From: an uncultured SAR116 cluster alpha proteobacterium
Lineage (GTDB): Bacteria; Pseudomonadota; Alphaproteobacteria; Puniceispirillales; Puniceispirillaceae
Direction: 5' to 3'
Assembly: GCA_902583715.1 (NCBI GenBank)
Contig: CACHXC010000005.1
Coordinates: forward strand, 23,996 to 87,995
DNA length: 64,000 nucleotides
The notes beneath the pieces are model-generated. The model saw only the letters and a list, made by a program, of their open reading frames with translations, was not told the origin of the DNA and made no database searches. Each line of letters starts with the position of its first letter. The first letter of the stretch is position 1. Of the stretch, positions 9,740 to 17,800 are shown piece after piece. The translations under genes and the position numbers were made by a program.

Positions 9740-10824
9740 GACAAAACAATAACGTCCGCCGGGTCAAACTGGATAAACCCGGCATCACCCCATTCCGGCG
9801 GCTTGTCAGCACGCCGGTTTTGCTGCTGTTGCAGTTTAAACATTTGCCCTTGTGCGGTTTTGACCCGGTAATTTGAGGCAACGCCCAAATAGGCAAGATC
9901 CTCAACAACAATTGGTATTTCATTGACAGCGCCCTTAGCGGTAGCTGACAAGTTGATTTTTTCGGGGCGGATAGCCAATGTGATCTTGTCACCTGCCTGC
10001 AACTGACTGGCAAGGCCGCGCTGTTGATCAAGCGCCGCTGTGATCGGCGGCTGGCTGTCGATCACCAGCCCGGTTTTGGTGCATTTGGTGACGCGGCCTT
10101 CAACAAAGCTGATCATCCCCAAAAAATCTGCGACAAAGACATTTTTTGGAGATTCATAAAGGGTGCGCGGGGTATCAACCTGCACCAATTGCCCCTGATC
10201 CATAATACCAATCCGGCCAGCGAGGGTCATCGCTTCTTCCTGATCATGCGTCACCACCATAAATGTGGTGTCCAGCTTTTCCTGAATATCGACCAGTTCA
10301 AATTGCGTATCTTCACGCAGTTTTTTATCCAGCGCCGCCAAGGGCTCATCCAACAGTAACAATTTTGGCTGGCGCGCCAAGGCACGTGCCAGCGCCACAC
10401 GCTGGCGTTGCCCACCTGAAAGTTGATGCGGTTTTCGGCCACCATAGCCAGACAAACGCACCAGCTTGAGCAAGGCGTCAATGCGTTCGCCAAGCGCCGC
10501 CCCCCGCATGCCAGCACGCCGCAACCCATAGCCAATATTGCCAGCGACACTCATATGCGGAAACAACGCATAATTTTGGAACATGATATTTACTGGGCGG
10601 TCTGCTGGTGCCACACCAGCCATATTCTGGCCATCAATTTCAATCCGGCCAGCGCTTGGCTGTTCAAACCCAGCCAGCATGCGGAGCAAGGTGCTTTTGC
10701 CGCACCCAGACGCCCCTAAAAGACAAAATAATTCGCCCTTTTCAATATCCAAAGACAGGTTATCGACGGCAACAACCTCGTCAAATCTCTTGGTCAGCGC
10801 GGTTAATCGGATAAACGGGGCCAT
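9736..10824 (-). CDS. potG: Polyamine ABC transporter ATPase PotG
   Basis: ATPase of the polyamine importer. The 362-residue form shows Walker A LLGASGCGKST, the signature LSGGQRQRVALARALA, Walker B KLLLLDEPLAALD and the H-loop VVTHDQEEA, followed by a C-terminal TOBE-type regulatory domain (about 270-360). The frame is open to a GTG at 10890, but that codon sits inside a strong hairpin. The ATG at 10824 gives the family N-terminus, MAPFIRLTALTKRFDEV, so it is preferred even though its ribosome-binding site is weak. Confidence 0.9.
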   Translation of the reverse strand: MAPFIRLTALTKRFDEVVAVDNLSLDIEKGELFCLLGASGCGKSTLLRMLAGFEQPSAGRIEIDGQNMAGVAPADRPVNIMFQNYALFPHMSVAGNIGYGLRRAGMRGAALGERIDALLKLVRLSGYGGRKPHQLSGGQRQRVALARALARQPKLLLLDEPLAALDKKLREDTQFELVDIQEKLDTTFMVVTHDQEEAMTLAGRIGIMDQGQLVQVDTPRTLYESPKNVFVADFLGMISFVEGRVTKCTKTGLVIDSQPPITAALDQQRGLASQLQAGDKITLAIRPEKINLSATAKGAVNEIPIVVEDLAYLGVASNYRVKTAQGQMFKLQQQQNRRADKPPEWGDAGFIQFDPADVIVLS

Positions 10825-10879
10825 CAGCTTATTTGTTACCCTTTTTAGAGGTCGGGGGCGATACGGCACCAGTGATATG

Positions 10880-10922
10880 AAAAGAGCCACTGTCTTACCA
10901 TTACATAAAACAGAGGCTCTTT
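10880..10922 (-). terminator. Attenuator-like hairpin between potF and potG
   Basis: Arms AAAGAGCC-A-CTGT (881-893) and ACAG-A-GGCTCTTT (910-922) pair over 12 of 13 positions with a 16-base loop. Read on the minus strand the stem ends in CTTTT. This is the place where binding-protein genes often have a leaky terminator, letting PotF be made in excess over PotGHI. Confidence 0.6.
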
Positions 10923-10953
10923 ATATTATGGTGTTACAGCATCGCCGATTGGT

Positions 10954-12039
10954 CTAGCTACCAGATGAGAAACGCGACCATACACGGTTAACAGCCCGGT
11001 CAAGCTTGGCGTCATAGACCGGCACAACAAACAGCTTTTTCTGGCCTTCAGCTGTAGGATAGATGCCCGGGTGTTCCAGAATTTCTGGGTCAATCGATGC
11101 CTTTGCTGCTTCATTACCGCTGGCGTACCACACATAATTCACATTATTTGCGGCAACATCAGCACGCATCATATAGTCGATAAATTTATACGCGTTATCG
11201 ACATTTTTTGCGTCAGTTGGAATCGCCATCAAGTCAAACCATAAATTTGTGCCTTCCTTTGGAATGTAATAATCAATCACATGCCCGTTATTGGCTTCTT
11301 CAGCGCGGTAAGCGGCTTGGAATGCATCGCCTGACCACATGATCGCGGCGCACAAATCACCATTTGCAATGTCATTTATGGATTGGCTGGAATGGATGTA
11401 ACGCAAATGCGGACGCACCGCATTCAACACCTCACCCGCTTTTTCAAACAGCTTCGCGTCAGTGGTGTCGCCGGCACCGCTCTGATAAGCGATGACATTT
11501 GGCAACACATCTGTCGGCGCATCAAGAATAGCGATGCCGCAATCAGCCAATTTTGCCGCATTTTCTGGGTCAAGAATCAGGCTCCAACTATCGGTTGGGG
11601 CGTCATCTCCCAAACGCTCTTTGATCATCTCGACATTATAGGCAACGCCGGTTGTGCCCCACATATAAACAATGCCGGCTTTGGTGTCGGCCATTTGGCT
11701 ATCTGCTAGCCCCTGGACTTGTTTGTCTTGGTTGCCAATATTTGAAAGGCGTGTCATGTCGACATCCGCATAAACGCCAGCTTCCCGGCCGCGTGCCAAA
11801 AAATCACCTGTTGGCACAACAAGATCATAGCCAGACGACCCAGCCATCATTTTGGCTTCCAGCACTTCGTTCGAATCATACATATCATAGGTTACCGAAA
11901 TGCCTGTTTCTGCCTCAAAATTGGCAATGGTGTCTTCGGCGATATAGTCCGACCAGTTATAGATATTTAATTGACCGTCTGCATGGGCAATGGTGCTTGC
12001 CAGAACAGCCACCGCTGCCACTTTCATAATATGTTTCAT
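10954..12039 (-). CDS. potF: Periplasmic putrescine-binding protein PotF
   Basis: Extracytoplasmic polyamine-binding protein of 361 residues. It starts with a Sec signal peptide (charged MKHIMK, a hydrophobic stretch, AHA and likely cleavage near residue 20) followed by LNIYNWSDYIAEDTIANFE, the typical start of mature PotD/PotF proteins. The region SGYDLVVPTGDFLA and the late tryptophans fit the PotF ligand pocket. It lies upstream of potGHI and downstream of a puuA-like gene on the same strand. Putrescine versus spermidine cannot be settled without modelling the pocket; the catabolic context favours putrescine. Confidence 0.9.
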   Translation of the reverse strand: MKHIMKVAAVAVLASTIAHADGQLNIYNWSDYIAEDTIANFEAETGISVTYDMYDSNEVLEAKMMAGSSGYDLVVPTGDFLARGREAGVYADVDMTRLSNIGNQDKQVQGLADSQMADTKAGIVYMWGTTGVAYNVEMIKERLGDDAPTDSWSLILDPENAAKLADCGIAILDAPTDVLPNVIAYQSGAGDTTDAKLFEKAGEVLNAVRPHLRYIHSSQSINDIANGDLCAAIMWSGDAFQAAYRAEEANNGHVIDYYIPKEGTNLWFDLMAIPTDAKNVDNAYKFIDYMMRADVAANNVNYVWYASGNEAAKASIDPEILEHPGIYPTAEGQKKLFVVPVYDAKLDRAVNRVWSRFSSGS

Positions 12040-12203
12040 GCTACTCTCCCACTTTTTAAGGTTGGCTGCGTGATGCGCTTGGCTTTGTGGTGCACAATGC
12101 TACTGGCCGCATGCGGCGAATCTCTGTCTATCATACGCGCCTGCGGAGAAATAGAAAAGCCAAATTAAACGCGGTCACTGGCCGCAGTGACTGGCCCGAT
12201 TGT

Positions 12204-13562
12204 TCAGGCTTGATCCAGATAAGATTGATATTCAAAGGCAGATATGTCAGCCGCAAACCGCCGCATTTCCTGTGCCTTGCAATCAAGTAGCATATGCCGG
12301 AACACATCGGGCAGCAAATCGCCTAGCACGGAACCTGTGGCAAAGGCGTCATGCGCGGTTTGCCAGGTCACTGGTAGGGACGGCAGTTCGGCATCATAGG
12401 CGCTACCCTCGATTGGTGGCGGTGGGGGCTTGGCCCGGTCCAAGCCAGCAAGCACCCCAGCCAGAATGGTGGCAAGCACCAAATATGGGTTGGTATCAGC
12501 CCCGGCTACGCGGTGTTCAATACGCCGCTGTTGAGGCGGCCCCAACGGTATACGCAACGCTGCGGTCCGGTTTTCATAACCCCAACAGGCCGCCAATGGC
12601 GCATGTGACTCAATAGCAAAGCGCCGATAAGAATTATGATGCGGGGCAAATATCAGCATTGACTCCGGCATCGCCGCCAGCAATCCAGCCACCGCATGTT
12701 GCATGAGTTGGCTTCCGGCTTCACTACCATCATCAAAGATATTGTGTCCCTGCTGATCAATCATACTTAGATGCACATGCATGCCATTGCCCGGCCGGTC
12801 AGCATAGGGCTTTGCCATAAAACTGGCGGCCAGCCCATGTTTGCGGGCGACACCTTTGGCAATTTGCTTGAAAAGAACGGCGTCATCAGCGACCTTCAAA
12901 CAATCTGGCCCATGCAACAAATTGATTTCAAATTGGCCTGACCCGGCTTCGCTAATCGCGGCATCGGCGTCAACATCTTGCATGCCACAACAGTCATAAA
13001 TATCATTCAGCAAGGCGTCATGATCGTTTAAATCATCTACCGACAGTACACCCTCGCGAATATTTACCGCACCAGTTAAAGGCGACGCCGCGGTTTCTGG
13101 TGCTGGCCCGTCATGCCAGGTAGGATCAGCCAAATAAAATTCCATCTCAAACGCCGCCACTGGATGCAACCCAAGGGCCGTAAATTTATCAAGCACTGCC
13201 GCCAGCACATTACGCGGGTCACCATCAAAAAGACGACCATCATTATACGTGAGGCATAAAGGCACCATCGCCGCATCACGGTCCGTCCACGTCATTGGCA
13301 AAGGGCCGCGTCCGGTCCAACGACTGCCGCCGTCAGCATCACCACTTTCAAATACCCATTTGCTGTTGGCAATATCGCGGCCCCAAATATCGAGATTGGC
13401 CGAAGATAACGGCATGCGTATCCCACCATTTACGGCTTTTTTTAATTGTCCAATCGGCAAGCGTTTGCCGCGCATCACACCATTAATGTCAAACGTAACA
13501 GCCCGTACATTATAAATGTCGGGATGGTCTGCAAGCCATTTGGCACTATCAAATTTTTGCAT
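12204..13562 (-). CDS. Second glutamine synthetase-family ligase (PuuA-like)
   Basis: Paralog of the ligase at 2707-4047, 452 residues from the chosen start. Shared motifs are AAFEMEFYLADP, GSGQFEINLLHGPD, GNGMHVHLSM, HNSYRRFAIESHAPLAACWG and RIEHRVAGADTNPYL. The frame is open to 13682, but the ATG at 13562 has AGGA six bases upstream and gives MQKFDSAKWLADHPD, which matches the start of its paralog (MAFDMQKWLTDQA). It leads the minus-strand run to potF. Two diverged copies suggest different amine acceptors, for example putrescine and ethanolamine or spermidine; that is inference. Confidence 0.82.
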   Translation of the reverse strand: MQKFDSAKWLADHPDIYNVRAVTFDINGVMRGKRLPIGQLKKAVNGGIRMPLSSANLDIWGRDIANSKWVFESGDADGGSRWTGRGPLPMTWTDRDAAMVPLCLTYNDGRLFDGDPRNVLAAVLDKFTALGLHPVAAFEMEFYLADPTWHDGPAPETAASPLTGAVNIREGVLSVDDLNDHDALLNDIYDCCGMQDVDADAAISEAGSGQFEINLLHGPDCLKVADDAVLFKQIAKGVARKHGLAASFMAKPYADRPGNGMHVHLSMIDQQGHNIFDDGSEAGSQLMQHAVAGLLAAMPESMLIFAPHHNSYRRFAIESHAPLAACWGYENRTAALRIPLGPPQQRRIEHRVAGADTNPYLVLATILAGVLAGLDRAKPPPPPIEGSAYDAELPSLPVTWQTAHDAFATGSVLGDLLPDVFRHMLLDCKAQEMRRFAADISAFEYQSYLDQA

Positions 13563-13834
13563 AAATGATCCTGTGACTAGACGTGCCGGCATTCTGCCGC
13601 AAATCGGCTGTGATAGACAAGCAAATTTACCAGTTTGGCTGCGGCCTAGCAGCGGCCGTCCAGCGCCAGCGCGCAAGCACAAGACGAAACACTGTCAACC
13701 TGCCTGAATAGCTATAGCTAGCCCGGCCAATGATGGCTTTACACTGTGTTGCCTAGCCGTTATAACGTCGCCCGACGGGCTCTTGTGATGAGTATTCCGT
13801 ACCTTGATTCAACGTTGAGCAAGAGGATCTTTTC

Positions 13835-15844
13835 ATGCTTACAAATGCACTTTTACCGATCGCATTCGGCGCGGTGGGTATGGTATCTGCTTTCTTGATT
13901 TATGCCAATATTCTCAAAACACCGTCCGGTGAGGGCAGAGTAAAAGAAATTGCAGATGAAATTCATCTTGGCGCCATGGTCTTTATGGCAAGTGAGTACA
14001 AGCGCCTGGGAATCTTTTGCTTAATGTGTATAGCCGCGCTCTATGCAAGCCTCGGCATCGACACAGCCATCGCCTTTACACTCGGCGCTATCTGTTCTGG
14101 AACGGCTGGCTATATCGGAATGTACTCAGCGACTAAAGCCAACGTCAGAACAGCTGTGGCTGCGAACACGAAAGGTGCAGCAGCGGCACTTAATGTCGCT
14201 TTTTTTGGTGGATCTATTATGGGTCTCACAGTCGCCTCTATGGGTCTCATTGGCATTGGTGTCCTCTATCATTTCATGGGCGGCACAGTGCATGGTGTTG
14301 AGTCTATCGAGGGCTTTGCAATGGGTGGCTCGTCAGTTGCGCTGTTTAGCCGTGTTGGCGGCGGAATATTTACCAAAAGTGCTGACGTGGGGGCGGACCT
14401 TGTTGGCAAGGTAGAGGCTGGAATTCCGGAGGATGATCCGCGCAATCCAGCGGTCATTGCTGACAATGTTGGTGATAACGTTGGTGATGTCGCGGGTATG
14501 GGGTCAGATATTTTCGAGTCCTACTGTGGTGCGATGATTGCGTCAATTGCCCTCGCAGCCTCGATGTCGATAGAGAACATTGCGAGGCTGGGTGGTGATC
14601 AAGCTGTGCTCCAGTTCATGCCGTTGGCGCTTGCTTCACTGGGGTTGGTTTGTTCACTTGTTGGTATATTTGCAGTGAATATGTTCTCAAGCAAGACTGC
14701 CGATGTCGCTTTGCGATTTGGAACGATTGGTTCAGCCGCAATCTTCATTGCTGCAGCCTACTTTCTGGTTGTAACGATGGGAGGTGCTATTGGTATCTGG
14801 ATTGCGGTTTTGGTTGGTGCGATAGGCGGCATCATCGTCGGTCTTGTCACCGAATATTACACGGGCGGCGCTCCTGTTCGCAAAATCGCTAAAGACGGCG
14901 AAACTGGTCCTGCAACAGTGATGATTTCTGGCCTCGCAACTGGGATGCAATCGGTAGCGGTTCCTGTATTGACTATAGCCGCAATTATTTTCTGTGCGAA
15001 TGAGGCAGCGGGACTTTACGGCGTTGGTTTGGCAGCTGTTGGAATGTTATCGACTGTCGGCATCACCATGGCAATTGACGCCTACGGGCCTGTTGCAGAT
15101 AACGCAGGCGGCATCGCTGAAATGGCAAATATGGGCAAAGAAACCCGCGAGATCACGGACTCACTAGACGAGGTTGGAAACTCAACAGCGGCAATAGGTA
15201 AAGGGTTTGCGATTAGCGCGGCAGCTTTAGCGGCTCTTGCTTTGATCAGCGCATACATCTCTAAGGTGAGCAAAGGTGACCCAGATTTTGTCCTCGCAAT
15301 CAACGACCCAATGGTTCTTTGCGGCATGTTCATCGGGGGCATTTTTCCTTTTCTCGTTAGCGCGATGACGATGACTGCAGTTGGTGACGCAGCGTTTGAC
15401 ATGATCGTTGAAGTTCGTCGACAATTCAAAGAAATCCCCGGTCTACTAGAAGGAAAAGCTAAACCCGACACAGCCCGCTGTGTCGATATAGCTACTCGTG
15501 CTGCGCTCCGCAAAATGACTATGCCGGGGTCGATGGCGGTGCTGGCACCTGTGATAATCGGTTTTGGCCTTGGTCCAAAGGCGCTTGGAGGAATGCTTGC
15601 GGGTGCGTTAGTTTGCTGCGTGATGATGGCGCTAATGATGGCAAATGCCGGCGGTGCTTGGGATAACGCGAAGAAATTTGTCGAAAAGGGCAACCTCGGT
15701 GGCAAAGGTTCCGACGTTCACAAAGCTGCGGTTGTTGGCGATACTGTCGGCGACCCGTTGAAAGACACCTCAGGTCCGGCAATGAACATCCTGATCAACG
15801 TCATGGCTATTGTTAGTCTAGTCATCTCACCATTACTCGTGTGA
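13835..15844 (+). CDS. hppA: Membrane-bound ion-translocating pyrophosphatase
   Basis: Hydrolyses cytoplasmic pyrophosphate and pumps H+ or Na+ across the inner membrane. The 669 residues form many hydrophobic helices with the family hallmarks [12 protein letters not shown] near 190, [22 protein letters not shown] near 205-225 and the C-terminal [15 protein letters not shown]. The potassium-determinant site reads [10 protein letters not shown] near residue 448: Ala where K+-independent enzymes have Lys, so this is predicted to be a K+-requiring type. An AGAGGAT ribosome-binding site precedes the ATG, and a terminator follows. In this neighbourhood it could use pyrophosphate released during nucleotide and sulfur metabolism. 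Na+ versus H+ pumping is not settled. Confidence 0.93.
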   Translation: MLTNALLPIAFGAVGMVSAFLIYANILKTPSGEGRVKEIADEIHLGAMVFMASEYKRLGIFCLMCIAALYASLGIDTAIAFTLGAICSGTAGYIGMYSATKANVRTAVAANTKGAAAALNVAFFGGSIMGLTVASMGLIGIGVLYHFMGGTVHGVESIEGFAMGGSSVALFSRVGGGIFTKSADVGADLVGKVEAGIPEDDPRNPAVIADNVGDNVGDVAGMGSDIFESYCGAMIASIALAASMSIENIARLGGDQAVLQFMPLALASLGLVCSLVGIFAVNMFSSKTADVALRFGTIGSAAIFIAAAYFLVVTMGGAIGIWIAVLVGAIGGIIVGLVTEYYTGGAPVRKIAKDGETGPATVMISGLATGMQSVAVPVLTIAAIIFCANEAAGLYGVGLAAVGMLSTVGITMAIDAYGPVADNAGGIAEMANMGKETREITDSLDEVGNSTAAIGKGFAISAAALAALALISAYISKVSKGDPDFVLAINDPMVLCGMFIGGIFPFLVSAMTMTAVGDAAFDMIVEVRRQFKEIPGLLEGKAKPDTARCVDIATRAALRKMTMPGSMAVLAPVIIGFGLGPKALGGMLAGALVCCVMMALMMANAGGAWDNAKKFVEKGNLGGKGSDVHKAAVVGDTVGDPLKDTSGPAMNILINVMAIVSLVISPLLV

Positions 15845-15864
15845 TCTGAACTTAACTCAATCAC

Positions 15865-15896
15865 AAACCGGCTCTGTTGCCAGAGCCGGTTTTTTT
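15865..15896 (+). terminator. Rho-independent terminator after hppA
   Basis: A perfect 12-bp stem (AAACCGGCTCTG, loop TTGC, CAGAGCCGGTTT) is followed by a run of T to 15896. It begins 21 bases after the hppA stop. The 239 bases from here to the soeC stop hold no gene I can support. Confidence 0.92.
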
Positions 15897-16135
15897 ATTG
15901 CGTAAGTTCATAACCGTTAACATTTTAATCCTGGGAACAATGCGCACTACATTCTCTAATTTCGAGCGAAAAAAAACACCGTCCAAGGACTATTCTTTCT
16001 ACGTGGATCCACAGATCATCCGGTAAGTCAAAGGAGTCACCGACGCAAAGTCTGAGCCACATGACGATTACGCAGTTTGTCAGTCAGTTTATCGACAAAA
16101 ATGCTGACTTTTAAGAAGCAAATTTTGACCCAACA

Positions 16136-17050
16136 TTAATGCGCGTCACCATAGTAGATCGTTACGCTATGCTTGGCCTCGGCAAAAAACAGCCAGCGTT
16201 CTATAAAAATACCGGCCATATGTGCTGCCAAAGCCATGGTGAGCACTAACGGCGCAGCCGCCAACAGGAACAGTGCTGCCATTGGCAAAACACCACCGAC
16301 CAGTAAGGCAATTGCCCTTAATTGGGCTGCATGCTTTCGTGCCACAACAAACCCCATCTCATGCTGTAGATAGTTTTCTGATGTATGCGGTGGCATGATA
16401 CTGCGCACCGGGCCAAGGTCGCCAAGACCCGTTGCGGTTGCCAAACTGCTACCCGAACCGACTGCTCCGGCAAGTTGCCACCAGATGATTTTGACTCCCC
16501 AAGCTGATGCGACCATCAATATCGTAGCGAGCAACAAAGGCGCACCAATCTTCTGTCCCAAGACCGCTAATACCGAAAGCACCGCCATCAAGCCGCTTGA
16601 TGCGGCAAACATCAGGTAACAAACCGGCGTGAGTGGGTGATGCCACCGCGCTACTGTGTGCAATGACGCGTAGATCATTGAGGTGGCATAGACCGTGAGC
16701 GCTAACAACACTGCAATCAAACCACTAGCCCAAAATGGGGGCGTGCCATGCCGAATATAATACAGCCCCCACACGGCCATTGCGATCAGCGCCAATACTG
16801 CCAGCACCCCCTCACGTGATAACCAGCTTGAACGCCATTGTGTTAAGGCCCGCCATGCTCGTTCTGGATGACCAAGATGAAATGTTGAACTAAGCAAGCC
16901 AGCTATAATCAAGGCCATTGTGGCGACTCCGACAACAAGCAAATGTTCTGGATTGGTCAAATCAACAAAACCCAGAACGAGCCAAGCCGCCAGACCAAAC
17001 CCTAATCCAGAAATTGATGTAAAAAATATAATTGACCAGGCAGGACGCAT
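16136..17050 (-). CDS. soeC: Sulfite-oxidising complex membrane anchor SoeC (DmsC/NrfD-like)
   Basis: Integral membrane subunit of a DmsC-like molybdoenzyme complex, expected to pass electrons from the iron-sulfur subunit to quinone. The 304 residues form about eight hydrophobic helices, and the first helices (SIIFFTSISGLGFGLAAWL) resemble DmsC. It is the last gene of soeA-soeB-soeC, six bases after soeB. The complex could equally be called a DMSO reductase-like enzyme. The SoeABC assignment rests on the absence of a Tat signal on the large subunit and on the sat/apr genes next door. Confidence 0.8.
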   Translation of the reverse strand: MRPAWSIIFFTSISGLGFGLAAWLVLGFVDLTNPEHLLVVGVATMALIIAGLLSSTFHLGHPERAWRALTQWRSSWLSREGVLAVLALIAMAVWGLYYIRHGTPPFWASGLIAVLLALTVYATSMIYASLHTVARWHHPLTPVCYLMFAASSGLMAVLSVLAVLGQKIGAPLLLATILMVASAWGVKIIWWQLAGAVGSGSSLATATGLGDLGPVRSIMPPHTSENYLQHEMGFVVARKHAAQLRAIALLVGGVLPMAALFLLAAAPLVLTMALAAHMAGIFIERWLFFAEAKHSVTIYYGDAH

Positions 17051-17056
17051 AGTGAA

Positions 17057-17800
17057 TCACCCCAGCCTTTCCAAAGTTGAGTCGACCCACTTCCAAAACC
17101 CAGATGGAGTTGCATCTTCGGCCATCGCCAGCAACGAGACAGGCGTATCATCAGCCACTCGCCGCGGCCGAGGTGGCAAATATTTATTCACCGGCTTGGT
17201 GTTTTGCTCTGGCATCAGATCAAATCCACCACGTGCCGCTACTAACCGGCTAACATCCGACCCAGGATCGCCAAGATCACCAAAATGCCGGGCATTTGTT
17301 GGACATGTACGCACACAGGCAGGCACCTGATCTTCAGCTGGTAAATTTGCGTTATAAATACGGTCAACACACAAAGTGCATTTCTTCATCACGCCTTCGG
17401 AAGGATCCATCTCGCGGGCGCCATACGGGCAGGACCACGCACACAAACCACAGCCAATGCACCACTCTTCATTGACCAGAACAATGCCATCTTCTGCCCG
17501 CTTAAACGATGCCCCCGTCGGGCAAACTTTTACACAAGGTGCGTCTTCGCAATGCAAACAAGATTTTGGAAAATGTACAGTGCGGGCGTCGGCCCCAGTG
17601 CCCGCCTCATAGGCATGCACCCGGTTCAACCACGCCCCACTGGGGTTTTCGCCATAAGCATTTTCATCGCTTAAAGGCGCCCCATAGCCCGAAGTATTCC
17701 ACTCTTTGCAGTTAACTACACAAGCCTGACAACCGACACAAATATCGAGGTCAATGACAAGCCCAAGTTTAATAGCCGACGGTTCTGGTAAACTTGTCAT
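17057..17800 (-). CDS. soeB: Sulfite-oxidising complex iron-sulfur subunit SoeB
   Basis: Four-cluster ferredoxin subunit (DmsB/PhsB family), 247 residues. Four cysteine groups are visible: CVGCQACVVNC (C21, C24, C27, C31), CLHCEDAPCVKVCP, CIGCGLCAWSCP and CTLC paired with PACVRTCP. It would relay electrons from the molybdenum site in SoeA to the membrane anchor. Its ATG overlaps the soeA stop by four bases, so the subunits are translationally coupled. The Arg/Pro-rich C-terminal 60 residues extend past the last cluster and may contact SoeC. Confidence 0.85.
   Translation of the reverse strand: MTSLPEPSAIKLGLVIDLDICVGCQACVVNCKEWNTSGYGAPLSDENAYGENPSGAWLNRVHAYEAGTGADARTVHFPKSCLHCEDAPCVKVCPTGASFKRAEDGIVLVNEEWCIGCGLCAWSCPYGAREMDPSEGVMKKCTLCVDRIYNANLPAEDQVPACVRTCPTNARHFGDLGDPGSDVSRLVAARGGFDLMPEQNTKPVNKYLPPRPRRVADDTPVSLLAMAEDATPSGFWKWVDSTLERLG

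Noticed and set aside
15082..15705. 207-residue minus-strand frame inside hppA
   Set aside because: Antisense of conserved pyrophosphatase blocks; no family features.
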